The notes below the pieces were generated by a model. It worked only from the letters and a program-made list of their open reading frames with translations, made no database searches and was not told where the DNA came from. A program made the position numbers and the translations under genes. Below, piece after piece: positions 13,121 to 18,933 of a stretch of DNA of 21,789 nt (positions within the stretch are counted from its first letter, which is position 1; each line of letters opens with the position of its first letter). Origin of the DNA: Sphaeroforma sirkka (taxonomy: Eukaryota; Opisthokonta; Ichthyosporea; Ichthyophonida); NCBI GenBank assembly GCA_001586965.3, contig LUCW03000294.1:40001-61789 (forward strand). Reading direction: 5' to 3'.

Positions 13121-15436
13121 CTAACCACTCTCCACACCAGCCCGAAGTCCGGGTAAACCAGCCTTCTTCCTGCGCTTTCGTCGGTGCGTTCTCCGGCACT
13201 CTCTGCGCCCACTCAACGCCGCCCCGTGCGGGGTTTGATCGTTTCGGTACACAATCTGTGTATTGAACTCATCGTCTGAACCCTCAGTTACAGTAGGTTC
13301 GCTTCGGCCTATAATGCTTCTGACGAACTCATCTTCTGGAGCCTCCACAACTACAGCGGCCTGGTCTATGTGCACACCCGCATCAGCTCTTGGGGCTTGG
13401 TCTGTGTCTGTGTCGGTATCTGTGGCAGATTCTCCATTGTACATAGCCGTTTTAGGCTTAGAACCACCCACTCCACTTGTAGTAGGGTTTAGGGTTCTAC
13501 GTGGCGGTCTGAACTCCTTGTCCAAAGTACGAGACATTTTATCAGCCGTTTCACGTGCAGTGTTCTGATGCTTGCTCGTACTGGGGGGTAGCCCACTTCT
13601 CTGTCGCCGCCTCTTTCCAGGTACTTTGTTCCTGCGAGTTGATGCGCTTACTTGTTGGTCACCTGCACCTTCACCCTGCCGGTCAAGTTTAATGCCCACG
13701 TGTTTGTCACCCACTATACCATAATCTCGGGCATCCTCTCCAGTAGGCTTAGCAACATCCGCTCCTATTTCCATCTTCTCTATATAAGTACCGTCAGTGT
13801 CAGCCAAATTGCGTGCAAAGAACTCAAGCAGCACCTTCTCGCGCTCCGTGGCTGGCACTTTCTGCGCATACCTGCCATCATGGCTCGGGTCGAACAACAA
13901 CCAATGCTTCTCACTGCTGCCTTTCACCACATGCTTCACATCCTTTGTCACATCGTATGTCGTGCCTTTGCACACACATTCGAGCTTATCCCCGGTGTTA
14001 TAAACCCCTTGACCTTGCGCCTTTTCCGAGTTACTGCACATCTGAATGATCCCATGTGAGGCCACCTTCTTATGTGTGTGAGAGCCGTTAGTACTGACGT
14101 GTCTTGTGCTACTGTCAGTGTGTGTCGAGGAGTACTGTTGCCCAGGTGCTCCCATCAGTAAGGCCTTACACCGCGACGGTACATCTCGGGTGAAGAACAA
14201 ACTGTGCGCCGCATTCTGAATGGACACATCCTTATGGAATAGACCCGACAGTGCATACCCCATCCAACAGATACATTCACATTTACAAAGCACTTTGCTA
14301 TCCGATACACGTGCTTGCTTCGGTTTGACACACCACCAGGAGGGTCTGGAGAAGGCATTCTAGATGATGCGTGCCTCTGAGAATGTGCCTTCATGGACTT
14401 TATGTGAACGCGTGTGTCTCGATCAGTTGTGAGTGATTGTACACTAATAAGGGGCGATAGCTTCCGGAGCTTCTGCTGTGTGCCATCGACCGGTACCGGT
14501 TCATGCGCACTTGCACATCGTTTCAAACTCCCGCCTTTACGCACTCTCTGTATCGAATTCCTCGTTAATTGATCATCCCCGTCAACGGTATTCACAACAC
14601 ACTGTCCGGGGGGGTGGCCCACCATTTGTAGAGGGGCTGCAAGAATGACCGTCTTGGTGGCATGCAGTATATCTCGCAATATATCGGGATGGTCGGAACA
14701 GTTGCTATACACGCGATTGAAACAGCGTAATATGTTGCTGCTTTCCGAAGTTATTGCGTCGTTAGGAAGGCGCTGTGTGTATCAGAAGTCAAAGTAAAAC
14801 ATATGATTCAATTAAATCACCAAATTGAACCACAGGTGGTGTATCCGTAACCCATATGGAATCATGTGCTATAGTGTGTGCGTACAAAATATAACAGAAA
14901 ATTACTGGCATTGACTTCAAATCACACCACTACTACGAGACGATTTCGTAAACATACCTGCACTTTCAGACACCAAATCAATAGATGTAGCACCTCTTTG
15001 TCTGTTTCCCCATCGTCGACAATCTGGACTAATGCTCGCACAATGCCGAGCGAGTGGAGTAAAGAGAGCTGTGCACACAGCGTTTCCTGCTTCACCAGCA
15101 TTCCCAGCAATCGGAGGGCAGCCTGTAAAGAAAATTGAATATATATATATTAGAATATATGCCACTGATAGGTGTTCGAGTATGTTTATATACTCAGGCA
15201 CACAGGCACATACACCAACGCAATACACACACACGCACACACGCACACGCACACACACACACACACACACACATCACACATCAATAATATATATATATAT
15301 AAATATGTATATATATACATACATATACATATATCTATAAATATACATATATATACGCACGCACACACATCATAATAATATATAATATATACATATATAT
15401 ATATATATATATATGCATATATGCATATATACACAC

Positions 15437-15467
<31 letters not shown>

Positions 15468-15489
15468 CATGTACATATACATATATAAT

Positions 15490-15545
<56 letters not shown>

Positions 15546-15592
15546 GCATATACATATATACATGCATCATATATACATATATATACATCACA

Positions 15593-15690
<98 letters not shown>

Positions 15691-16749
15691 CATACATCAC
15701 ATACACACACACACACATACACACACACACACACACACACATATATAAATTAATAAATCTGAATGTAACAAATATATACAGATAACTTATTTCAATATTT
15801 GAAAAGGATACATTTCTTCATGTTGCACCAAACGTTTTGTTTCATGCAAATTAGACCACGAGTCCATATACCTAATAGCACAGATACCTTGGTTAAAACA
15901 TACCTTCAAAACCGCTTTATGTGCACAATCGAGCATGGTGATGCACTCTCCGAACCATCCCGATTTCACCTCAACGCTACATGTGGTCTCCATTCTGCAG
16001 GCAACAAACAGTATCATGTCAATAAACACAATAAAAATTCATAAACGTCCAGATACAACACACAAGTATTCAATCGATATGGGACGAATTCACAGACTTT
16101 CAAATACATCTGACTACTCTAGGCAAATTGAGCTGATAGGCCAGCAAAAAAAGATACAATAATTCTATATAGCTCAACCGCCTTTCATGTAGAAGATAGT
16201 AAGGGTTTCAGGGAATGATAAACATAAATTGAATGTAACGAGAGAAACTGCGTTGCGATAATGCTTATTGAAGTAAACCATGGATTGAAAATATACTAGG
16301 CCACTCGTATCTAGGTGATATATATCATGCCACTACTGAAACCCGGAACGATTTAAGTGCTAAATACACACAGCTTATTGATTCACGTGCTGTGCAGTAA
16401 AGTACAAAGCAAAAAAAAAACGATCACATGGCAGAATATCTGACCGAAGGCCGAGAACGAATTGATACTTTACCACCCACATACTTTTGCTCACAAACAA
16501 AAATACGCAGTCAAATGGACAACGAAAAATATCGCACAACATATATTTACCGAAACCTCATAAGCCTTTGAAATTAGATAAAACTTAACACACGAATGTA
16601 CATTGCTCCCATACACAATTGTACGCAAGCAAACAGACAGCGCTAAACATCACATAACACATCGTTTAAACACCGCCGTACCTTTGTAACTTCAGTAGTC
16701 GTTGCAGCGCCATCTCCGCCTGTTGGCGCGAGTGAACCCTACCCGGCAT
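1..16749 (-). CDS. RIF1-like: RIF1-like protein gene, 14 exons in window, 3' end beyond the left edge
   Basis: This is a multi-exon gene read on the minus strand from an ATG at 16749, preceded in frame by a TAG at 16767-16765. Exons are 16749-16682, 15994-15904, 15122-14958, 14772-14287, 14215-13126, 12510-11705, 11170-11050, 10413-10115, 9782-9242, 8483-8338, 8000-2051, 1589-1516, 470-347 and 47-1. Intron phases agree at all 13 junctions, which is hard to get by chance. The encoded ~3,335 residues begin with helical repeats. Residues ~101-111 read [11 protein letters not shown], resembling the ALWxxxxQxxP motif of the RIF1 N-terminal domain. Residues ~3224-3243 carry SILR and RSLRF, like the SILK/RVxF phosphatase-1 docking pair of animal RIF1. 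Known RIF1 recruits PP1 to counter DDK at replication origins and acts at telomeres or DNA breaks. The assignment rests on motif memory, not a search. The protein would be longer than human RIF1. Two blemishes (A7 run at 4375-4381, TGA at 11815-11813) interrupt the frame. The RIF1 call is fairly confident; exact exon edges in the middle are less so. Confidence 0.68.
347..470 (-). CDS. RIF1-like exon 13, C-terminal module
   Basis: Acceptor CATATAG, donor GTGAGTC (strong). About 42 residues rich in Lys, ending [19 protein letters not shown]. The change from disordered sequence to closely spaced Trp, Phe, Tyr and Leu suggests the start of a folded C-terminal domain. Phase 2 in, phase 0 out. No family is recognised from this fragment. 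Confidence 0.58.
471..1515 (-). other. Intron 12 of the RIF1-like gene
   Basis: About 1 kb between the donor at 1515 and the acceptor at 471. It holds a poly-C/CA/TA simple repeat at 606-680 and scattered (CA)n-rich stretches. Short open frames on both strands have no codon structure worth naming. Confidence 0.5.
606..680. repeat. Poly-C, (CA)n and (TA)n simple repeat
   Basis: Two cytosine runs, a CA tract, another cytosine run and a short TA tract follow each other. The block lies in intron 12 of the RIF1-like gene. Confidence 0.85.
1516..1589 (-). CDS. RIF1-like exon 12
   Basis: Acceptor CTTCCACAG, donor GTATGTTT. Encodes [20 protein letters not shown] and a few more residues, basic and Ser-rich. 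Entered in phase 0 and left in phase 2. It is short, so its support is the quality of both splice sites plus phase agreement. Confidence 0.55.
1590..2050 (-). other. Intron 11 of the RIF1-like gene
   Basis: A 461-nt gap between donor GTGTGTC and acceptor CTTCCACAG. No repeat or RNA gene is seen in it. Open frames on the minus strand (Cys/Tyr/Met-rich) look like intron sequence. Confidence 0.5.
2051..8000 (-). CDS. RIF1-like exon 11, ~1,983-residue disordered region with PP1-type docking motifs
   Basis: Acceptor TACTAACAG (branch-like site and CAG), donor GTGTGTC. The 5,950-nt exon begins [20 protein letters not shown], then is overwhelmingly Ser, Thr, Asp, Val and Ala with many SD/SE and TP/SP sites, typical of a phospho-regulated disordered tail. 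Visible details are a seven-Ser run (5795-5775), a heptad-like N-A-x-D-I repeat (6548-6427), an acidic-then-hydrophobic patch (about 6390-6330), a basic patch KKIRKGKNN near 5080, KDVQF at 4964-4950, SILR at 2143-2132 and RSLRF at 2098-2084. The frame is interrupted once, at seven A (4381-4375 in sense direction). With six A the exon is a single open frame and both intron phases agree. Confidence 0.66.
2084..2098 (-). other. RSLRF motif, degenerate RVxF-type PP1 docking candidate
   Basis: The encoded Arg-Ser-Leu-Arg-Phe is close to [RK]-x(0-1)-[VI]-x-[FW] but has Leu in the Val/Ile position. It follows SILR as expected for a SILK...RVxF pair. Confidence 0.42.
2132..2143 (-). other. SILR motif, SILK-type PP1 docking candidate
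   Basis: The encoded Ser-Ile-Leu-Arg fits the [GS]-I-L-[RK] consensus of the SILK motif, a known protein phosphatase 1 docking site. It lies 11 residues before RSLRF, near the end of the disordered region, the same order and region as in animal RIF1. Confidence 0.5.
4375..4381 (-). other. Run of seven A (sense strand) where the reading frame of exon 11 changes
   Basis: Upstream of this run the open frame is one register, downstream it is another, and composition and style of the encoded protein are the same on both sides. One A fewer would give a continuous frame (...[14 protein letters not shown]). The likely cause is a homopolymer indel in sequencing or assembly. A short intron using the nearby CCTACAG acceptor is the alternative. 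Confidence 0.65.
4950..4964 (-). other. KDVQF motif, RVxF-type PP1 docking candidate
   Basis: Lys-Asp-Val-Gln-Phe matches the RVxF consensus without exception. It lies at about residue 2284, just downstream of a basic segment ([11 protein letters not shown], then SSRAR). It is the best RVxF match I noticed in the protein, but short motifs occur by chance in a 3,300-residue protein. Confidence 0.4.
5775..5795 (-). repeat. AGT trinucleotide repeat coding for seven Ser
   Basis: Seven perfect AGT codons in the sense strand inside exon 11 produce a Ser homopolymer, a possible length-variable site. Confidence 0.85.
6427..6548 (-). repeat. 21-nt repeats encoding a heptad-like N-A-x-D-I motif
   Basis: Several degenerate 21-nt units encode [35 protein letters not shown] and KNATVHV. 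Hydrophobic positions recur every seven residues, so a short amphipathic helix or coiled coil is possible in an otherwise disordered region. Confidence 0.65.
8001..8337 (-). other. Intron 10 of the RIF1-like gene
   Basis: 337 nt between donor GTATGTC and acceptor TTGTACTAACAG. The TACTAAC sequence at the acceptor resembles the yeast/fungal branch-point consensus. No repeats seen. Confidence 0.55.
8338..8483 (-). CDS. RIF1-like exon 10
   Basis: Acceptor ATTATGCAG, donor GTATGTC. Encodes about 49 residues, [18 protein letters not shown] then [20 protein letters not shown] and FSFELQ. It is helix-rich and basic-amphipathic, and its phases match both neighbours (1 in, 0 out). It is the last ordered-looking block before the long disordered exon. 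Confidence 0.62.
8484..9241 (-). other. Intron 9 of the RIF1-like gene
   Basis: 758 nt between donor GTATGTTT and acceptor TTATGCAG. Its 3' part (8521-8800) is a degenerate tandem triplication; the rest has no recognised feature. Confidence 0.55.
8521..8800. repeat. Degenerate tandem repeat, three ~90-100-nt units
   Basis: Units start near 8521, 8610 and 8709. Each has a TATTAGTACAATAT-like start with ACAGG following, then later TGTGGATTG, an ACATTTTAGAA-like stretch and a GGGG-containing end. Divergence between units is visible by eye, so the array is not recent. Confidence 0.7.
9242..9782 (-). CDS. RIF1-like exon 9
   Basis: Acceptor CAATTGTACAG, donor GTATGTTT. Helical ends ([20 protein letters not shown] and [34 protein letters not shown]) flank a low-complexity Thr/Ala/Arg/His insert encoded partly by a CG/TG dinucleotide run (9497-9530). 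The hydrophobic ends may be a distal part of the RIF1 helical array; the CRLWQDVI segment is reminiscent of a Leu-Trp-containing helix in RIF1_N, but I cannot align it with confidence. Phase 0 in, phase 1 out. Confidence 0.6.
9497..9530. repeat. CG/TG dinucleotide run inside exon 9
   Basis: Alternating purine-pyrimidine DNA (CGCGCG then TGTG) codes for Ala-Arg/His-rich residues on the minus strand. Such a tract can adopt Z-DNA. Confidence 0.7.
9783..10114 (-). other. Intron 8 of the RIF1-like gene
   Basis: 332 nt between donor GTGAGAC and acceptor TTGTACAG. No repeat, RNA gene or further exon seen. Confidence 0.5.
10115..10413 (-). CDS. RIF1-like exon 8
   Basis: Acceptor CTTATTTGCAG, donor GTGAGAC. 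About 99 codons, entered in phase 1 (split Ala codon) and left in phase 0 after AEAQNQ. The peptide ([43 protein letters not shown]) is polar with a Cys-rich end, and no domain is recognised. Support comes mainly from the phase match with both neighbours. Confidence 0.55.
10414..11049 (-). other. Intron 7 of the RIF1-like gene
   Basis: 636 nt between donor GTATAT and acceptor TTTGCAG, dominated by the CA/TA microsatellite at 10697-10975. Only simple sequence is found outside it. Confidence 0.5.
10697..10975. repeat. (CA)n/(TA)n/(CATA)n microsatellite cluster
   Basis: CA, TA and CATA tracts alternate. The longest perfect TA tract is roughly 50 nt around 10880-10930, followed by an AT-only palindromic stretch near 10945-10980. 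All within intron 7. Confidence 0.9.
11050..11170 (-). CDS. RIF1-like exon 7
   Basis: Acceptor CTTATACAG, donor GTATAT. The 40 codons begin [20 protein letters not shown], a hydrophobic helix-like stretch, then turn acidic and basic. Only the phase-0 entry frame stays open through this exon and exon 8; the alternative frames hit stops here or in exon 8. This supports the reading chosen. Confidence 0.6.
11171..11704 (-). other. Intron 6 of the RIF1-like gene
   Basis: 534 nt between the strong donor GTGAGTACAG and acceptor CTTATACAG. Plus-strand open frames here are Lys/Thr-rich and look like antisense intron DNA. No repeats above background. Confidence 0.5.
11705..12510 (-). CDS. RIF1-like exon 6, Ser/Thr-rich with 29-residue repeats; one in-frame TGA
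   Basis: Acceptor TACTCTACAG, preceded by a CTAAAT branch-like site; donor GTGAGTACAG. The frame is open from 12510 to 11816, is interrupted by a single TGA at 11815-11813, then stays open in the same frame to the donor, ending [10 protein letters not shown]. Phase 1 at entry and phase 0 at exit match exons 5 and 7. The centre carries about three 29-residue repeats built on K/R-R/Q-C-x-S-x-P ... S-K-x-H-R. The TGA could be real, a sequencing error, or sit in an unrecognised mini-intron; splicing at the nearby GTGAGA (11821) puts exon 8 out of frame, so I did not use it. Confidence 0.5.
11813..11815 (-). other. In-frame TGA in exon 6
   Basis: It follows ...GPVVGKG; the frame continues after it with [13 protein letters not shown] to a strong donor. 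See the exon 6 entry for alternatives. Confidence 0.6.
12077..12337 (-). repeat. 87-nt tandem repeat encoding a 29-residue unit, about three copies
   Basis: Units begin RRCISAP, KQCSSLP and KRCTSAP. The first two are exactly 29 residues and share S-K-x-H-R and I-T positions. The third is more diverged. The repeat preserves the reading frame in exon 6. Confidence 0.72.
12511..13125 (-). other. Intron 5 of the RIF1-like gene
   Basis: 615 nt between donor GTTAGT and acceptor TACTCTACAG. Its 5' part is the tandem duplication with TA tracts (12844-13150). The rest has no recognised feature. Confidence 0.5.
12844..13150. repeat. Tandem duplication of ~143-165 nt spanning the exon 5 splice donor
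   Basis: Copy 1 is about 12844-12985 and copy 2 about 12987-13150. They are nearly identical except that the inner TA tract is about 22 nt longer in copy 2. Both contain the exon 5 end and donor, GGCTGGTGTGGAGAGTG then GTTAGT in sense. Confidence 0.85.
13078..13118. repeat. (TA)n microsatellite
   Basis: About 40 nt of alternating TA inside copy 2 of the duplication; the matching tract in copy 1 (12930-12950) is shorter. Confidence 0.85.
13126..14215 (-). CDS. RIF1-like exon 5, with basic clusters
   Basis: Acceptor CCATTCAG. The first residues, [20 protein letters not shown], look like a further helical repeat. About 330 polar residues follow. Two strongly basic clusters, GKRRRQRSG (~residue 470) and [13 protein letters not shown] (~residue 615), are candidate nuclear localisation or DNA-contact segments. 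A run of Asp-Thr dipeptides precedes the second cluster. The likely donor is GTTAGT at 13125, in phase 1; an alternative donor GTGTGG at about 13136 would keep the same phase. The exon's 3' end lies inside a tandem duplication (12844-13150). Confidence 0.62.
14287..14772 (-). CDS. RIF1-like exon 4
   Basis: Acceptor ACACACAG; 162 codons in phase 0. The first ~45 residues continue the helical repeats ([26 protein letters not shown]). The rest is a polar, basic insert ([12 protein letters not shown] and following) not expected in a compact Rif1_N domain. It ends ...RIAKCF at donor GTAAAT. The downstream intron is only 71 nt, but its removal brings the reading frame exactly into exon 5. Confidence 0.62.
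14958..15122 (-). CDS. RIF1-like exon 3, Rif1_N helical repeats
   Basis: Acceptor TCTTTACAG, donor GTATGT, 55 codons in phase 0. Reads as two or three alternating hydrophobic helices ([29 protein letters not shown]) and ends LLIWCLKVQ. With the first codons of exon 4 (RLP) this gives the Trp-x-x-x-x-Gln-x-x-Pro signature that follows the first HEAT-type repeats in RIF1 proteins (human ALWVISKQTFP, from memory). This is the strongest single piece of evidence for the gene identity. Confidence 0.72.
15123..15903 (-). other. Intron 2 of the RIF1-like gene
   Basis: 781 nt between donor GTATGT and acceptor TCTTTACAG, mostly the microsatellite at 15212-15745. Tyr/Ile-rich open frames on both strands here are translations of simple repeats. 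Confidence 0.55.
15212..15745. repeat. Large (CA)n/(TA)n microsatellite
   Basis: CA tracts at 15220-15272 and about 15700-15742 flank several hundred nt of TA-rich simple sequence, including a TA run of roughly 80 nt ending near 15686. Length is likely unreliable in the assembly. Confidence 0.92.
15904..15994 (-). CDS. RIF1-like exon 2
   Basis: Bounded by acceptor TGCCTGCAG and donor GTATGT. It encodes about 31 residues including [20 protein letters not shown], an amphipathic helix-like stretch that continues directly into [10 protein letters not shown] of exon 3. Phase 2 to phase 0. Confidence 0.68.
15995..16681 (-). other. Intron 1 of the RIF1-like gene
   Basis: 687 nt between donor GTACGG and acceptor TGCCTGCAG. 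No repeats or alternative exons recognised. Confidence 0.55.
16682..16749 (-). CDS. RIF1-like exon 1 (start codon)
   Basis: The exon encodes [20 protein letters not shown] and two further residues, then stops at the donor GTACGG. The ATG is the first after an in-frame TAG 16 nt upstream, which fixes the start. It ends in phase 2, matching exon 2, where the split codon becomes Arg. The 5' untranslated region is not visible as such. Confidence 0.65.
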
Positions 16750-17270
16750 TATGGAGACGTATATCTATATGTATAGGTATTGGAAGGCGTGCTCGTATAC
16801 CTATAGTATATACATTTGGCTATGCATGAATGTATCTTCTCCCTAAATATGTAAATATAAATATATTACGAATGAATATATAAGTGATTGTATCTCTCTC
16901 TTTGCCTGTGTGTGTGTATGTGAGTGTACGTACACACGCCTGTACGTCAATGCCAGGTAACAAATAAGGCAGTAAAGTCCGAAAACCATTCAGATAGCAG
17001 TATTCGGGAGAAACAGTACAGCTTCACACATGTATCTAAAGTAGATATACCTTATATCAATCGAAAGGTACATATATTGGTAGTGTATATTCGATACACA
17101 CCACACTGCGCTCATACACACTATACATTGCATATGTTGTTTGTTTAAAGTCTTCCATACGCGAGAGTGATGGCAAGGCACGGCAACATTCGCAGTACAT
17201 ACACACTACACTCGTAATACACACTACACACGCTGTGTATCGCAAAAATATGAGTAGCTATGTACGTAAG

Positions 17271-17345
17271 TTAGCTATCTGCAGTATGTATAATGGTTAG
17301 TGGTAGGTTAGTAGCTAAACTGCAGTATGTATAGTGGATAGTGAG
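17271..17345. repeat. Short tandem direct repeat, period 41
   Basis: Two diverged copies share TGCAGTATGTATA and a following GGTTAG/GGATAG-GTG stretch; offset 41 nt. Confidence 0.7.
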
Positions 17346-17482
17346 TATATATGTATCTAGTACAAAGAATATTGAAATGCACTTTCGTGTGATATGTACA
17401 GAATATTTTTTTAACACAAAATAACATTTGAGCACAAAACACCGCCGACCACTGACGATTGCGCACAAAGGCTTCGGAGTAT

Positions 17483-17490
17483 TTTGGCGC
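17483..17490 (+). promoter_or_regulatory. E2F-like site TTTGGCGC in the divergent promoter region
   Basis: Matches the E2F/DP consensus TTTSSCGC. It is followed by GCGTTTTTTGCG, part of a GC-rich patch in AT-rich surroundings. It lies ~735 nt from the RIF1-like ATG and ~340 nt from the plus-strand ATG. An 8-mer alone is weak evidence; the family context (S-phase gene) makes it of interest. Confidence 0.3.
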
Positions 17491-17830
17491 GTTTTTTGCG
17501 TGCATTCTGGCGTCGTCAGCTCTAGTTTAATACATGTCGGAAACTAGTTCCCGACCGTATTACGATACTGGAAAATATATAATTTTAATTACAGACGCAG
17601 TTATCGGGGCATTTACAACATGCTATTTACCAGCTCTGCAGATTTTGTGGTATATTGTTTCAGACTTAGTAGATTTCTGATATACATAACATTTTTAATT
17701 ACATGTAGTTACATGCATATTTCTCTTGTGTAAATAAATAATATTCGTAGGTTATCATAACTATGCGTATAATACTTACAATAAAACACATACTCACACT
17801 TTGTTAGACTATAGACACAACAGAACAGCC

Positions 17831-17920
17831 ATGCCTCGTTGGAACTATGTAGATCCCCGGGCGTGTGCGGCTTCGGCAGAGTGGCAGCATTCGTTAGATG
17901 TACATGGTAGTGACTGCTAA
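17831..17920 (+). CDS. Small ORF, possible N-terminal segment or upstream ORF
   Basis: ATG in CAGCCATGC context, 29 codons (MPRWNYVDPRACAASAEWQH and further), stop TAA at 17918. It overlaps the ATG at 17898 of the next frame. It may be the true start of the following gene, with a frame change, or an upstream ORF. Its beginning (MP-x-x-x-YV-x-P) resembles that of the ORF at 18720 (MPLYYVSP), hinting at a duplicated leader. No homology recognised. Confidence 0.3.
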   Translation: MPRWNYVDPRACAASAEWQHSLDVHGSDC

Positions 17921-18695
17921 GATGTACGAAGACACAATTTCTGGCTATGGTATAGGGTTGTATATTGTGAATGATGACAGCGATAGTGCTTGTGATGATG
18001 CTAATACAGAACCAACAGTATTGTCAGATATAACGGACCCGAAAGAATCGTCTTATGAGCATAAGGAGGTCAAAATGGAAAGTGGTATATCAACGGTTTT
18101 AACAGAGTCAGTGGAGCCGAAAAGAAGAAGGTGATATATTGGGTATGAATATAAAAGAAAGTAGGAACAACGTAGCGAAAGAGGATGAGTTGGTAGATGT
18201 AGATTTGGAATGTTGCCCAGACCACTCAGAGGATAAAGTGAAGGCCGAGTATGGTTACAGCCAAAACGACATATTCAACACCAATAGTAACACATATAGT
18301 AGTGCTAGTGCGAATGAGATGTCACAGGTACACTCAGAGGCTAAAGTGAAGTCCGAGCATAGTTATGCACACTGTCAAAACAGTACAGAACATATTCGCA
18401 GTAGCACACGTAAAAGTACTAGTACAAATTGAGACGGCAGAAGCACACACTGAAGACAGCCAAAACAACAAACACAACACCAATGTTGACAAATAAAAAT
18501 ATCAGTGCAAATGGGGTATCACAAGCACACTCAGAAGCTAAACTGAATTCCGACCATGATTCCACACACAGCCGAAACAACACACAGACCCCTAGTAACA
18601 GCATGCATAAAAGTACCAGTACGAACGAGGCGTCAAAGGCGCACTCAGAGACTAAATCCGAGTCTGAGTATGGTCAGGAAACGACAGGTGGTTGA
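17898..18695 (+). pseudogene. Unrecognised acidic repeat protein gene with interrupted frame
   Basis: Three consecutive open frames, 17898-18134, 18139-18432 and 18429-18695, give one consistent Ser/Thr/Asn/Glu-rich protein. The last two share a repeat built on H-S-E-x-K ... S-x-N-E. At 18121-18123 an A run separates the first two frames: one base fewer or more would read ...VEPK then EEGDILGMN. At about 18427 a similar one-base change separates the second and third. Codon units of the repeats agree across the breaks, so they were once one frame. Start choice is uncertain (ATG 17898, or ATG 17922 within the frame). It could be a decaying host gene or an intact gene with sequencing indels. No domain is recognised; composition suggests a disordered nuclear or cytoplasmic protein. 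Confidence 0.42.
18223..18690 (+). repeat. ~104-nt tandem repeat, about five copies
   Basis: Copies of CACTCAGAGGCTAAA-like sequence occur at 18223, 18331, about 18446 (diverged), 18538 and 18642, spaced 108, 115, 92 and 104 nt. Each encodes H-S/T-E-x-x followed by acidic, Asn- and Ser-rich residues. Confidence 0.72.
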
Positions 18696-18719
18696 AAAAC
18701 GACAGGGAATAGGCTAGCC

Positions 18720-18905
18720 ATGCCATTGTATTACGTATCTCCAGCTGTCGCTCAAGATCGACCTACCACATGGGGACCAATGGAAGGTATGGTATTCAGG
18801 CCATTGGTATATACACCAGGTGTACTACGTGTATTGGCCTTACAAGACCGTAAACGTTTTAGGAAACGCAGGGGCAAGGTTATGTGTGGCCTAACTGAGC
18901 CGTAA
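18720..18905 (+). CDS. Small ORF of unknown function with basic tail
   Basis: ATG in GCTAGCCATGCC context; 61 codons, MPLYYVSPAVAQDRPTTWGP... ending with a basic stretch RKRFRKRRGK and GLTEP. It is in the same frame as the third block of the preceding gene, separated by one TGA at 18693-18695, so it may be that gene's C-terminus. The basic stretch is encoded by a 34-nt sequence repeated just downstream (18849-18933). No family recognised. Confidence 0.35.
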   Translation: MPLYYVSPAVAQDRPTTWGPMEGMVFRPLVYTPGVLRVLALQDRKRFRKRRGKVMCGLTEP

Positions 18906-18933
18906 ACGTTTTAGGAAGCACAAGGGTAAGGGT
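18849..18933. repeat. Direct repeat of ~33 nt, period 51
   Basis: CCGTAAACGTTTTAGGAA followed by a GCA/AGGGGCAAGG-like stretch occurs at 18849 and again at 18899, the second copy after the stop codon of the 18720 ORF. Confidence 0.8.

Larger units (their letters stand above)
16750..17830. other. Divergent intergenic region
   Basis: About 1.1 kb separates the start codons of the minus-strand RIF1-like gene and the plus-strand gene at 17831. It holds a direct repeat (17271-17345) and an E2F-like site (17483-17490). No TATA box or transcription start can be fixed; several small open frames are non-coding in appearance. Confidence 0.45.

Noticed and set aside
13482-13498. GTAGGGTTTAGGGTTC, telomere-like repeat near a candidate telomere-protein gene
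   Set aside because: It encodes Leu-Asn-Pro residues inside exon 5 and has only two units; coincidence is likely.
15186-15753. Long Tyr/Ile-rich open frames on both strands
   Set aside because: Translations of the TA/CA microsatellite in intron 2.
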